Below are positions 54,244 to 62,264 of a stretch of 64,000 nt of DNA, in pieces. The stretch's first letter is position 1, and each line of letters begins with the position of its first letter. The notes below the pieces were generated by a model. That model saw only the letters and a program-made list of their open reading frames with translations. It was not told the DNA's origin and did no database searches. Origin of the DNA: Nitrosomonas sp. (GTDB taxonomy: Bacteria > Pseudomonadota > Gammaproteobacteria > Burkholderiales > Nitrosomonadaceae); assembly GCF_019752415.1 (NCBI RefSeq), contig NZ_JAIEME010000015.1, positions 62,001-126,000 of the forward strand, read 5' to 3'. A program made the translations under genes and the position numbers.

Positions 54244-55287
54244 ATGGAAAACACACAGTACAGGCAAAATAAATCCGGTTTGTCAGTAGCACAACAGGAT
54301 CAGATTACTGCAGCCGCCCAGATATTGCGCGAAGGCGGCACAGTAGCTTTCCCTACTGAAACGGTTTATGGTCTTGGTGCAGATGTCACCAATCCGGATG
54401 CCATCAATAAAATTTACCAGATTAAACAACGGCCGATTGACCACCCGCTCATCGTTCATATCAGCGATATTTCCCATTTGCATTACTGGGCACAAGCAAT
54501 ACCGGATTCTGCCTGGCTGTTAGCCAATCACTTCTGGCCCGGGCCCCTCACATTAATTTTGCAACGCAGCCGCCGCATACCCGATAGCGTTACTGGCGGA
54601 CAGGATAGCGTGGGCTTGCGCATACCGGCGCATCCTGTTGCACTGGCTTTACTCGACACGTTGGGACCAGAAAAAGCCCTGGCCGCACCATCCGCAAACC
54701 GTTTTGGACGAATCAGTCCGACGACAGCGGCACATGTGCGCGAGGAGTTAGCTGCGGCGGTCGATATGATCCTGGATGGCGGTGCCTGTGAAGTAGGCTT
54801 GGAAAGTACGATCATCAGTTTTTATGATCAATCACCGAAGCTACTCCGGCCAGGTGGAATTGCAGTATCTGCATTGGAATCCGCACTGGATAGTCCGGTT
54901 ATGTTAGCGTACAAAATAAGTCAGACGATACGTACATCCGGATCATTACCAGCGCATTACGCGCCAGAAACACCCTTAAAAATATATTCGACAAAGCACC
55001 TATGGGATCGCGCTTTAGCTTTAGCTGCACAAGGTTCTCGAGTGCTCGTTATGACATGGTCCGATATCGACCAGTCGCAACCTTCGGATCAATCTATCCA
55101 GCATTTCTCCATGCCTGCAGATCCAATCACTTATGGTCAGCAGCTCTATGCTAAATTACGCCAGTTTGATCAAGCAGCATTTGATTATATGATAGTAGAG
55201 GCACTACCTGATAATCCTAGCTGGTTAGCCATTACGGATCGCCTGCAACGAGCCAGCTATAATCCATTTGATAATAAACAGAATTAA
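54244..55287 (+). CDS. Threonylcarbamoyl-AMP synthase (Sua5/YrdC)
   Basis: A 347-residue protein with an N-terminal YrdC domain (GGTVAFPTETVYGLGADVTN, IYQIKQRPIDHPLIVHI, FWPGPLTLIL, LAAPSANRFGRISPT, LESTIISF) and a C-terminal Sua5 domain (from about 245). It makes the threonylcarbamoyl-adenylate used for the t6A37 base of ANN-reading tRNAs. The long, two-domain form is normal for Sua5. The next gene starts one base after the stop codon. Confidence 0.95.
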   Translation: MENTQYRQNKSGLSVAQQDQITAAAQILREGGTVAFPTETVYGLGADVTNPDAINKIYQIKQRPIDHPLIVHISDISHLHYWAQAIPDSAWLLANHFWPGPLTLILQRSRRIPDSVTGGQDSVGLRIPAHPVALALLDTLGPEKALAAPSANRFGRISPTTAAHVREELAAAVDMILDGGACEVGLESTIISFYDQSPKLLRPGGIAVSALESALDSPVMLAYKISQTIRTSGSLPAHYAPETPLKIYSTKHLWDRALALAAQGSRVLVMTWSDIDQSQPSDQSIQHFSMPADPITYGQQLYAKLRQFDQAAFDYMIVEALPDNPSWLAITDRLQRASYNPFDNKQN

Positions 55288-55288
55288 A

Positions 55289-56083
55289 ATGACGAATACA
55301 CAGAATAAACTTCAAGCTGTACTTTTTGATGTGGATGGCACGCTTGCCGACACTGAGCAAGATGGCCACCGTCTTGCCTTCAATGCAGCATTTAAACAAT
55401 TTAATCTCGACTGGAATTGGGATATCGATCTTTATGGCGAGCTATTACAAGTCACTGGCGGAAAAGAGCGAATTCGTTATTACATAGAAAGATACGTTCC
55501 AGCAGAACTAAATAAAAGCGATTTGACAGACTGGATTGCCAGTTTACATAAAACCAAAACCAAATATTTCGAATCACTGATGGAAACCGGCAGCATCCCG
55601 TTACGTCCCGGTGTCGCGCGGCTAATCCATGAGTTACGCCAGGAAAAAATAAAACTCGCGATTGCGACAACAACGACCATGGAGAATGTTACCGTATTGC
55701 TAAAATCGACTTTGGGCAAAGAATCGATTGGCTGGTTCGATGTAATTGGTGCAGGAGATATTGTGCCGATGAAAAAACCCGCACCCGATATTTATCAGTG
55801 GGTACTCAATCAACTCAATTTAACCGCACAACATTGTATCGCTATTGAAGACTCGGAAAATGGCTTGAAGTCGGCATTGGCTGCAGATCTCCCTACCCTC
55901 ATCACGGTAAGTGGTTATACGCATTTACAAGATTTTAATGGTGCAGTCGCAGTTTTATCAGATCTTGGCGAGCCATCTCAACCATTCACCCCCATCAAAA
56001 ATATGACAACGCTTGATAAAAGATGGGTTGATTATAGGCTACTTAGCGACTTAGTTAGATCTTACTCAAGAGAGTATAGATAA
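55289..56083 (+). CDS. HAD-family phosphatase (CbbY/beta-phosphoglucomutase-like)
   Basis: A 264-residue protein from the ATG at 55289; a TTG seven codons earlier inside sua5 is less likely. Motif I DVDGTLADTE (Asp14, Asp16), motif II IATTTTMEN, motif III Lys in MKKPAPDIY and motif IV IEDSENGL are all present, with a helical cap between motifs I and II. It belongs to the CbbY/Gph-like subfamily. In autotrophs CbbY removes xylulose-1,5-bisphosphate, an inhibitor of RuBisCO, but no cbb genes are near, so the substrate is open. Confidence 0.88.
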   Translation: MTNTQNKLQAVLFDVDGTLADTEQDGHRLAFNAAFKQFNLDWNWDIDLYGELLQVTGGKERIRYYIERYVPAELNKSDLTDWIASLHKTKTKYFESLMETGSIPLRPGVARLIHELRQEKIKLAIATTTTMENVTVLLKSTLGKESIGWFDVIGAGDIVPMKKPAPDIYQWVLNQLNLTAQHCIAIEDSENGLKSALAADLPTLITVSGYTHLQDFNGAVAVLSDLGEPSQPFTPIKNMTTLDKRWVDYRLLSDLVRSYSREYR

Positions 56084-56349
56084 CTGACTATCTTTAACTT
56101 GCGATCCCCTGTGGTTTTGCGACGGGGTTATTTATAGCTTCTGGGGTACACTTAAAACAGAAGGTGTGTTATCGAACGCTTATTAAAAACACGACAAAGT
56201 TGAATAGGCCATTGAATCCTCAAACTATTTAACTGAACCTGAAAGAAGCGATTTTTATTTTAGCCAGTGGCGTGATATTCTTTACTTTTTTCTGTATAAA
56301 TTCTTCTGAAAACTTCTTACCTTTTTAATATCAGCAAATAAATATCAAA

Positions 56350-57084
56350 ATGTCAATAACTTATGATCCTCGAGAAAATCATATTTTGTATGCGCTTAGA
56401 CAAGCTGAATTTGAACACTTAGCTCCTCAGCTCGAATTGGTAACAATGGCACGATCTGAAGTGCTTTTTGAAGCTAACGATAAATTACAATACATCTACT
56501 TTCCCATCACAGCCGTTACATCTTTATTATGTTGCTTGGAAGATGGCACGTCAGTGGAAGTGGCAATGGTTGGTAATGAAGGTGTGCTGGGAGTTTCGGT
56601 ACTAATGGGCAAGAATGAGACATTGACACAAGTGATCGTTAATAAAGCAGGCCATGGCTATCGTATCTCCAAAAATTCCTTACAGAACGCTTTAGTTCGC
56701 AGTGGAGGCCGCCGAGCTGGAACACTACAGAAATTGATGTTGCGTTATGCCCAAACGCTTTTTGTACAAATGTCGCAAACCACTGCATGTAATCGGCGGC
56801 ATACTTTAGAACAGCAACTTTGTTGCTGGCTACTCTTGAATTCTGACCGCGGGTATTCAAATAGCCTATCGATAACTCAGGAATTAATCGCCTATATGCT
56901 GGGGGTTCGCCGCGAAAGTGTAACTGAAGCAGCAGGAAAATTGCAGGATGCAGGGATGATTAATTATCATCGCGGTCACATAGAACTTAAAGATAGAGGA
57001 AAATTAGAAATCGTAGCTTGTGAGTGTTACGGAGTGATGAAAGAAGAATCAGATCGCATGATTACTGATTTCCACGCAGCTTAG
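56350..57084 (+). CDS. Crp/Fnr-family transcriptional regulator
   Basis: A 244-residue regulator with an N-terminal cyclic-nucleotide-binding-like domain (about 15-145, YIYFPITAVTSLLCCLEDGT and VEVAMVGNEGVLGVSVLMG). A dimer helix follows, and a Crp-type winged helix-turn-helix (about 165-225, SITQELIAYMLGVRRESV). The canonical cAMP phosphate-binding Arg-Ser/Thr cassette is not visible, and no N-terminal Cys cluster of FNR type is present, so the signal is unknown. It stands alone and is convergent with the MEDS-domain gene. Confidence 0.9.
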   Translation: MSITYDPRENHILYALRQAEFEHLAPQLELVTMARSEVLFEANDKLQYIYFPITAVTSLLCCLEDGTSVEVAMVGNEGVLGVSVLMGKNETLTQVIVNKAGHGYRISKNSLQNALVRSGGRRAGTLQKLMLRYAQTLFVQMSQTTACNRRHTLEQQLCCWLLLNSDRGYSNSLSITQELIAYMLGVRRESVTEAAGKLQDAGMINYHRGHIELKDRGKLEIVACECYGVMKEESDRMITDFHAA

Positions 57085-57191
57085 CAGGACAAAAGTCTTT
57101 CCAAACTTTATGATCTGTTAATACATTGTATTACTAGTTTGCATAGTACAATTGCTCAGTATTTTCTTAAGGGCAACAGAGTTCCTTTTGA

Positions 57192-57902
57192 TTAGTTAAG
57201 AGCTGTCGGAGAAGCTGAAAGTTGCGTTGAAATTTTTCTGGATTCTGCTAACTTGCCTATTACACGATTCCACGCATCTCCAAACACATCGAGCACTGCT
57301 TCACCCACTCCAGTTTCAATTAAGCCATAATTTTCCACCGGAATCAGGTGAGTATGGTAACTACAAATACGCTCAAGAGACTCATCATAGGTACTTGAAT
57401 CGATACTATCCAGCGAGTAGGTACACAGAAACAAAAATTCTTGTTTCTGTGATAAATTACTCCATAAATTTTCAAGCTGGATAGCCGCGTCGTACTGAGC
57501 TTTTTTCCAGAGCACATCCACCATTTCACCAAAGATGCGAACTTTGCCATATTCGACACGTGCGGCCTGAATCGGGACCTCTATGGATTGCTGAAAAGAT
57601 TGCTCTTCAAGTACACCATCTATCAAGAAACTCGATAGTAGAAATTCGGCATCAAGAAATTTTATTTGCCCCTGATTCTTTAAATTTTGCACATCGAAAT
57701 TTTGTGCATCCAGTTTCGATATTACAGCTTTTCTTAGCGTGGGTCCGGCGACAACAATGACCGCCTCATCATTAAGCAAGCCATCTTTTATGTAATTAGT
57801 AACTATATTCTCTCGAAATGTTTCATTCTGGCAGACTTGAACAATATGACTTTCTGCAATCGGATTCGTTAAAATATATTGCCACGTACCATTTGTGTGC
57901 AT
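57192..57902 (-). CDS. MEDS-domain (DcmR-like) sensory protein
   Basis: A 236-residue protein from the ATG at 57900-57902, chosen over a 22-residue longer frame because GGAGGA stands just before it. One MEDS domain fills it: HIVQVCQNETFRENIVTNYI, EAVIVVAGPTLRKAVISKL, GQIKFLDAEFLL, KVRIFGEMVDVLWKKAQY and FLFLCTYSLDS. MEDS domains are proposed to bind small C1 or hydrocarbon signals and usually join to kinases or DNA-binding domains. This protein lacks any output domain. It is convergent with the Crp-like gene. Confidence 0.85.
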   Translation of the reverse strand: MHTNGTWQYILTNPIAESHIVQVCQNETFRENIVTNYIKDGLLNDEAVIVVAGPTLRKAVISKLDAQNFDVQNLKNQGQIKFLDAEFLLSSFLIDGVLEEQSFQQSIEVPIQAARVEYGKVRIFGEMVDVLWKKAQYDAAIQLENLWSNLSQKQEFLFLCTYSLDSIDSSTYDESLERICSYHTHLIPVENYGLIETGVGEAVLDVFGDAWNRVIGKLAESRKISTQLSASPTALN

Positions 57903-57905
57903 ATA

Positions 57906-57911
57906 TCCTCC
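57906..57911 (-). promoter_or_regulatory. Ribosome binding site that fixes the MEDS gene start
   Basis: GGAGGA on the minus strand, three bases before the ATG at 57900-57902. It supports the internal start MHTNGTWQYI over the longer open frame. Confidence 0.75.
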
Positions 57912-58302
57912 AGCTAATAATTTAGTATAAACAACAGCGAATGTGCAGAATTGTTCATTTGCCAACAATTAAAACAATGGAATTTTATAGTAATATTGTA
58001 CCATTAAGTAATTGTATCATCACTTATAATAATACTGGAGTTTAGTGTTTAAAACTTAAAGGTTAAGTTATACACGAGTTAAGAACGCAACTAGAAGACT
58101 GGAAAAAATAGCAAATAAAATTGGCTTCAGGAAGAAGTTTGAAATTTTATTTCTTAATGTTGTAATGAGAACAAATAGTCGGTTATAAAGTATTCACAAG
58201 CAATTGATATTATTTATGAATGCACTTATTATTAGTGATCATAACGATCGAAAATGTTAGAATAGCATCGTATTTCTAGTCGAAACAACGATTAAAAATC
58301 GC

Positions 58303-58865
58303 TCAGACACAGCAGAATGATTCATAAGCCGAATTTATTTGGAGCAAGACCTCTGTTTCAACAGCTTGATCCCAATGGGCCATTGCTGAAGCTCGCAACA
58401 GTGATATCCTGAGAAGAATCTGACGAAGCTTTTTCCATCCATTACATAACAGCGACAGGTTCGCCAGGTAAGCGGTCCGGTTAAAGATTGGATTGTTGCT
58501 ACTGAAGCAGGTAGAAACTTGAGTAACTAATCGGCAGCATTGCATTAGAAACGCGACCTTTATTATCAATTGTTCTGTGGCATGAAAGAATTCCAGCAGA
58601 GGCCGCCTTGTCATGGCAAGGCGCTGGAAGATGTCACTCATGTTGACACGACTGTAAATGAGAGAAACATCACGTACCAAAAAACAAAAAAACTGCCGGT
58701 CAAGATCATAAATCGCTTGAGCAAGCTTACATTGAAGCGACTCGGAACCATTTCAGGCATTTTGATCGGGAGCTGAGAAGAGTACTGCCGCAACATTATC
58801 AGCTTAACTGCCATCAATCTGCTGCAAGCAGTTTCATCAGATCCATAGCTGCACTTTTTAGCCAT
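58303..58865. pseudogene. Broken coding remnant, family not recognised
   Basis: On the plus strand, two frames joined near the A-runs at 58679-58692 read NERNITYQKTKK and then GQDHKSLEQAYIEATRNHFR and HFDRELRRVLPQHYQLN, which looks like decayed helical coding sequence. On the minus strand a 125-codon frame (58303-58680) is also open. Neither has a good start or a family I know. Coding sense and strand are uncertain. Confidence 0.25.
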
Positions 58866-58921
58866 TCAAGTAATAAAAACGGAAGCCTAAGCGCCCGTTC
58901 TGGATTAAATTTAAATCTGAG

Positions 58922-59040
58922 TTAAATGACAGCTTCTTTTCTACGCCGCGCCAGAAACCCAATTAGACCTAACCCGCCCAGAAACATCATGTAAGTTTCT
59001 GGTTCGGGTATTACTGGCGGTATATAAATTGGTTTAGGGC
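58922..59040 (-). pseudogene. C-terminal remnant of a PEP-CTERM protein gene
   Basis: The minus strand reads IPEPETYMMFLGGLGLIGFL then ARRRKEAVI and a TAA at 58922-58924, a complete PEP-CTERM sorting tail. Only about 39 codons upstream of the stop are open before another stop codon, and no signal peptide or start is in frame. So only the tail of a former surface protein is left. The tail closely resembles that of the intact PEP-CTERM gene at 44825-45436. Confidence 0.75.
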
Positions 59041-59452
59041 ATGATTATTGTTCCTATGTGATTGAGTATTTCCGTGGTGTCACGGCAGTTCACATTGCAA
59101 AAAAATCAAGAAACCCAAGCCAATTTGATTGCTTCTTCAATGTAGCCCGGATTGATCACACATTCAATAAGCAAATCACTTAATTTTCGATTCAAAAATC
59201 ATTTATTTATGGAACGTGTTTCTCTGTTTGAATACGGCGCTCTCGGTGCTCATAGCAATCTGCGGATGGCAGCCAGCACTTGGAATCTGAAACAATTGCT
59301 GCTAGCCATTTTGGTTCTTTTCCCTGCGGAGAAAGTTGCAAACGTATCCAGTTATTTGGTGTTTGGTAGAAATATAAACTAGGGAGAATTACATTTTGAT
59401 ACCCACCCATTTTTCCGGATAGATTTTCAACAAAATTGTTGTTTGATACTCC

Positions 59453-59615
59453 AGGAGTCTGTCGGACTTAAGCAATCGTAGCGAGCCTAGTGGGAGGGTG
59501 AGTGCATATTTTCTCTATTTTAGGCGCATAGACGATCTATGCAACGAGAAATTGAGGAAATATGAACCGTTATCCCACTGGCGCAGTAGATTGACCTTAA
59601 GTCCGACAGACTCCT
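59453..59615. repeat. 163-bp palindromic MITE-like element
   Basis: The ends AGGAGTCTGTCGGACTTAAG (59453-59472) and its exact complement (59596-59615) form 20-bp perfect terminal inverted repeats. The interior is also near-palindromic: AGTGGGA, CATATTT and GCATAGA on one arm recur in the complement of the other. It encodes nothing. The structure is that of a miniature inverted-repeat element mobilised by an unrelated transposase. Confidence 0.8.
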
Positions 59616-59836
59616 AGATGGCGCAATTATCGCACGCCTGATAAAAACAGGAATATCAGCAGCAATCGCTTAAGTCTTTTAAAAGTAAGTAAATTAACCT
59701 TTATTGAATCGCTAGCAAGACAAAGTTTTTACAGGTGTGTGCTAAAAGTCACAGGCATAATTTAGAAATAGCGGTATATTTCCTCTCTGTTTTCATCTTC
59801 AAAATTCTCAGTAGGTATTAAACTTGAAATCATGTG

Positions 59837-59986
59837 ATCGCAATTGATTCGAGAATCTCGAAGTCGAATGTAAAAAATGTAGTGATATTTACTGAGGAAG
59901 ATGTTTTACATTTGACCTGCGGATTGCGATTGATGATTTTATGACGAGGCCCTTTAATCCCTATTGCTTGCAATAGGGATTTTTTT
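59837..59986 (+). ncRNA. Candidate small RNA with two-part stem and terminator
   Basis: Two nested pairings occur: ATCGCAAT (59837-59844) with ATTGCGAT (59923-59930), and the 13-base arm 59863-59875 with 59904-59916 (12 of 13 match). A strong plus-strand terminator follows at 59957-59986. No plus-strand gene lies upstream that would need this terminator, so a noncoding transcript is a reasonable reading. I see no clear promoter. Confidence 0.35.
59957..59986 (+). terminator. Rho-independent terminator on the plus strand
   Basis: ATCCCTATTG (59957-59966) pairs perfectly with CAATAGGGAT (59971-59980) around CTTG, followed by six T residues. On the minus strand, after rlpA, the hairpin is present but lacks a U-tract on its far side (TTAAAG), so plus-strand termination is stronger. 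Confidence 0.85.
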
Positions 59987-59993
59987 GTCTTTA

Positions 59994-60959
59994 TCAGTCG
60001 GTCACCAACACAGGCTTTATCGCAAGCTGCTGCGTAATCGTATTAGCCGCCAGCTTAGCAACGACCTGATCTGGATAGGGGCCAGCGTGAATTTTGTACA
60101 ACCCATTATTCTGGGTAATACTGACCGTATCGTTTAGCCACGGGAGTTTCTTACGTATTTGTGTCAGAAAATTATGTGCATTATCTGATGAACCAAATGC
60201 ACCCAGTTGCAGGTAAACCATATTCATTTCCGTATTACTATCTGCAACGGGCAACGATGCCGATGGTTTGGAAACAGCCAGTCTGACCGTATCACTCTCA
60301 CCAGGCAATATGCTTTCAACCTCCACACGGCCACTTCCACCAGCCAGTATTCCCAATTTATAAGCCGCCGTATAAGAAAGATCGATTAAGCGATCGGATA
60401 GAAAAGGTCCGCGATCATTCAGACGCACAATCACAGACTTGCCATTCTCCAGATTGGTTACCCGGACATAGCTGGGTAACGGCAATGTCGGGTGAGCCGC
60501 CGTCATTGCATACATGTCGTAAACCTCCCCCGATGCCGTATTGTTTCCATGATAGCGCCGACCATACCATGAAGCGGTTCCGCGTTCTTTATAGGGACGA
60601 AGTTCAGTCATAGGTTTAAAATTTTTCCCTAGTGCGACATACGGCTGCATATTGGCCGGCCGCAGCAATTCAGCTCTGGGTATGGCGTCTGGAACCAAAT
60701 GCAGATCGGGTGGCGGATTATCGCCTGGACCATCATCCAGATAATATCCTCCTCCTTTTCTAGCTACCGGACTTGATCCTGGGTGAGAAAGTGAAGCAGA
60801 AGTTACATCTTTTTTCGGCAGCGCGCCTGTGTATTGCGGCGTGCTGCTGCAAGCCGCCAACAAAGCAAAGAACATTGCCGATGCCAATCCATTAACCGGT
60901 GTCGATAATACAACCAAATAGTTACTAGTTTTTTGGAGCGCGGATTTAGTGTTTGTCAT
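59994..60959 (-). CDS. rlpA: RlpA-family septal ring lytic transglycosylase with SPOR domain
   Basis: A 321-residue protein with a hydrophobic segment and lipobox (LLAAC, Cys37). Then comes a double-psi beta-barrel RlpA domain (GTASWYGRRYHGNNTASGEV, AAHPTLPLPSYVRVTNLENG, VIVRLNDRGPFLSDRLIDLS). A C-terminal SPOR domain (about 245-318, VYLQLGAFGSSDNAHNFLTQ) binds denuded septal peptidoglycan. In Pseudomonas RlpA cleaves such glycan strands. It overlaps rodA by 4 bases (ATGA), as expected for the mrdA-rodA-rlpA operon. Confidence 0.95.
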   Translation of the reverse strand: MTNTKSALQKTSNYLVVLSTPVNGLASAMFFALLAACSSTPQYTGALPKKDVTSASLSHPGSSPVARKGGGYYLDDGPGDNPPPDLHLVPDAIPRAELLRPANMQPYVALGKNFKPMTELRPYKERGTASWYGRRYHGNNTASGEVYDMYAMTAAHPTLPLPSYVRVTNLENGKSVIVRLNDRGPFLSDRLIDLSYTAAYKLGILAGGSGRVEVESILPGESDTVRLAVSKPSASLPVADSNTEMNMVYLQLGAFGSSDNAHNFLTQIRKKLPWLNDTVSITQNNGLYKIHAGPYPDQVVAKLAANTITQQLAIKPVLVTD

Positions 60960-62056
60960 GTTTTAATTAGTTTAGGATGTGTTTGAATACTCATCAAAAT
61001 ACCAAAACCAAGCAACATTGTCACCATCGATGTACCCCCATAGCTGATGAGTGGAAGCGGAACCCCTACTATGGGAAGGATACCACTAACCATTCCCATG
61101 TTAACAAAAATGTAGGTAAAGAAAGTCAGTGTAATTGACCCAGCAATCAGTCGCGTAAATTGAGTCGAGGCATTGGCCGTAATTACCATGCAACGCGCAA
61201 TGACTATTAAATATAGGAACAATAGTATGGTATTACCAATGAGGCCGAACTCTTCGGAAAAAACTGCAAAAATAAAATCAGTGCTCTGTTCCGGTAAAAA
61301 ATCCAATTGCGCTTGCGTGCCATTTTGCCAGCCTTTACCAACAACACCACCAGAACCAATCGCAATAGTTGATTGTATGGTGTGATAGCCTGCACCGAGT
61401 GGATCTTGTGAAGGATCAAGCAAAGTCATAATGCGCCGTCGCTGGTAATCATGCATGATTGACCAAAATACCGGCAAACTAGCCGCAACTGTTATCACCA
61501 ATCCGGCAATGATGCGCCAGGATAATCCAGCCAGGAACAACACATAAAAACCGCTGGCCGCAATCAGTAATGCAGTACCCAAATCCGGTTGCCGCAGAAT
61601 CAACAAAACCGGCAACATTAACAATATCGTTGCACCAAGATAATCTTTCAGTCGTAGGGTGATTTCGTGTTTGTCGAAATACCAAGCCATCATCAGCGGT
61701 ATGGCAATCTTCATCAATTCAGACGGTTGGATTCTTGTTACCCCGATATTCAGCCAGCGCCTGGCACCATTGTTGATTTCTCCAAACAAGGCAACACCAA
61801 TTAGTAAGGAAAGTCCGACTATATACATCGGTAGTGCCAGACGCATGATTTGTTGCAAAGGGATATTGGCAACCAGCCACATGATCACCAAGGCCACCAG
61901 CATGTTAATGATTTGATTACTGACTCTACTCATATTTGCGCCTGTAGCACTGTAGAGCACAATCAACCCCACAGCCATTAATATTAGTATTCCGATCAAC
62001 AGAAAACTATCCATGTAGCGTGTGAGATAGTGCCAGATTTTTTTAATTTCTATCAT
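60956..62056 (-). CDS. rodA: Rod-shape SEDS glycosyltransferase RodA
   Basis: A 366-residue protein with about ten membrane helices. SEDS motifs are LYSATGANMS, NNGARRWLNIGVTRIQPSELMK, DLGTALLIAASGFYVLFLAGL, GWQNGTQAQLDFLPEQSTDFIF and VGVPLPLISYGGTSMVTMLLG. RodA polymerises glycan strands for cell elongation together with PBP2. The mrdA gene upstream encodes its partner, but an unusual 207-base gap holding a palindromic repeat separates them. Confidence 0.97.
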   Translation of the reverse strand: MIEIKKIWHYLTRYMDSFLLIGILILMAVGLIVLYSATGANMSRVSNQIINMLVALVIMWLVANIPLQQIMRLALPMYIVGLSLLIGVALFGEINNGARRWLNIGVTRIQPSELMKIAIPLMMAWYFDKHEITLRLKDYLGATILLMLPVLLILRQPDLGTALLIAASGFYVLFLAGLSWRIIAGLVITVAASLPVFWSIMHDYQRRRIMTLLDPSQDPLGAGYHTIQSTIAIGSGGVVGKGWQNGTQAQLDFLPEQSTDFIFAVFSEEFGLIGNTILLFLYLIVIARCMVITANASTQFTRLIAGSITLTFFTYIFVNMGMVSGILPIVGVPLPLISYGGTSMVTMLLGFGILMSIQTHPKLIKT

Positions 62057-62121
62057 GCTTAGATTTAGTCAACTGTCAGCGTTAAATGGATTGTTTAACC
62101 AATCGCCTACCCTACCCCTTT

Positions 62122-62264
62122 GCAGGCCGTTGAAAAATGCTTTCCGAGGCAACCAACGCAAGGCAGAAACAAGCTAGAAAGTGCAGTTTATGCTTAATAA
62201 ATGAGCATTTTTAGTTTGTTATTAACACCGCAGCGGCAACGCAGATAGCTTTTCAACAGTCTGC
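62122..62264. repeat. 143-bp palindromic element between mrdA and rodA
   Basis: The left end GCAGGCCGTTGAAAAATGCT and the complement of the right end (GCAGACTGTTGAAAAGCTAT) match at most positions. Inside, AACAAGCTAGAAAGTGC pairs imperfectly with the GCATTTTTAGTTTGTT arm. It encodes nothing. The right end touches the TAG stop codon of mrdA (62264-62266), so the element has settled exactly at the gene's end. Confidence 0.72.

Larger units (their letters stand above)
57912..59993. other. 2.1-kb gene-poor, decayed region
   Basis: No intact gene is convincing between the MEDS gene and rlpA. From 57969 to 58290 I see only AT-rich sequence. From 58303 to 58920 there are broken frames, then a PEP-CTERM remnant (58922-59040), an unassigned 59152-59382 stretch, a palindromic repeat (59453-59615) and a structured element with a terminator (59837-59986). 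It looks like a place where genes are lost and small repeats settle. Confidence 0.6.

Noticed and set aside
59152-59382. 76-codon plus-strand open frame in the gene-poor region
   Set aside because: No ribosome site and no recognisable domain; a minus-strand frame of similar size covers the same bases, so neither can be chosen.
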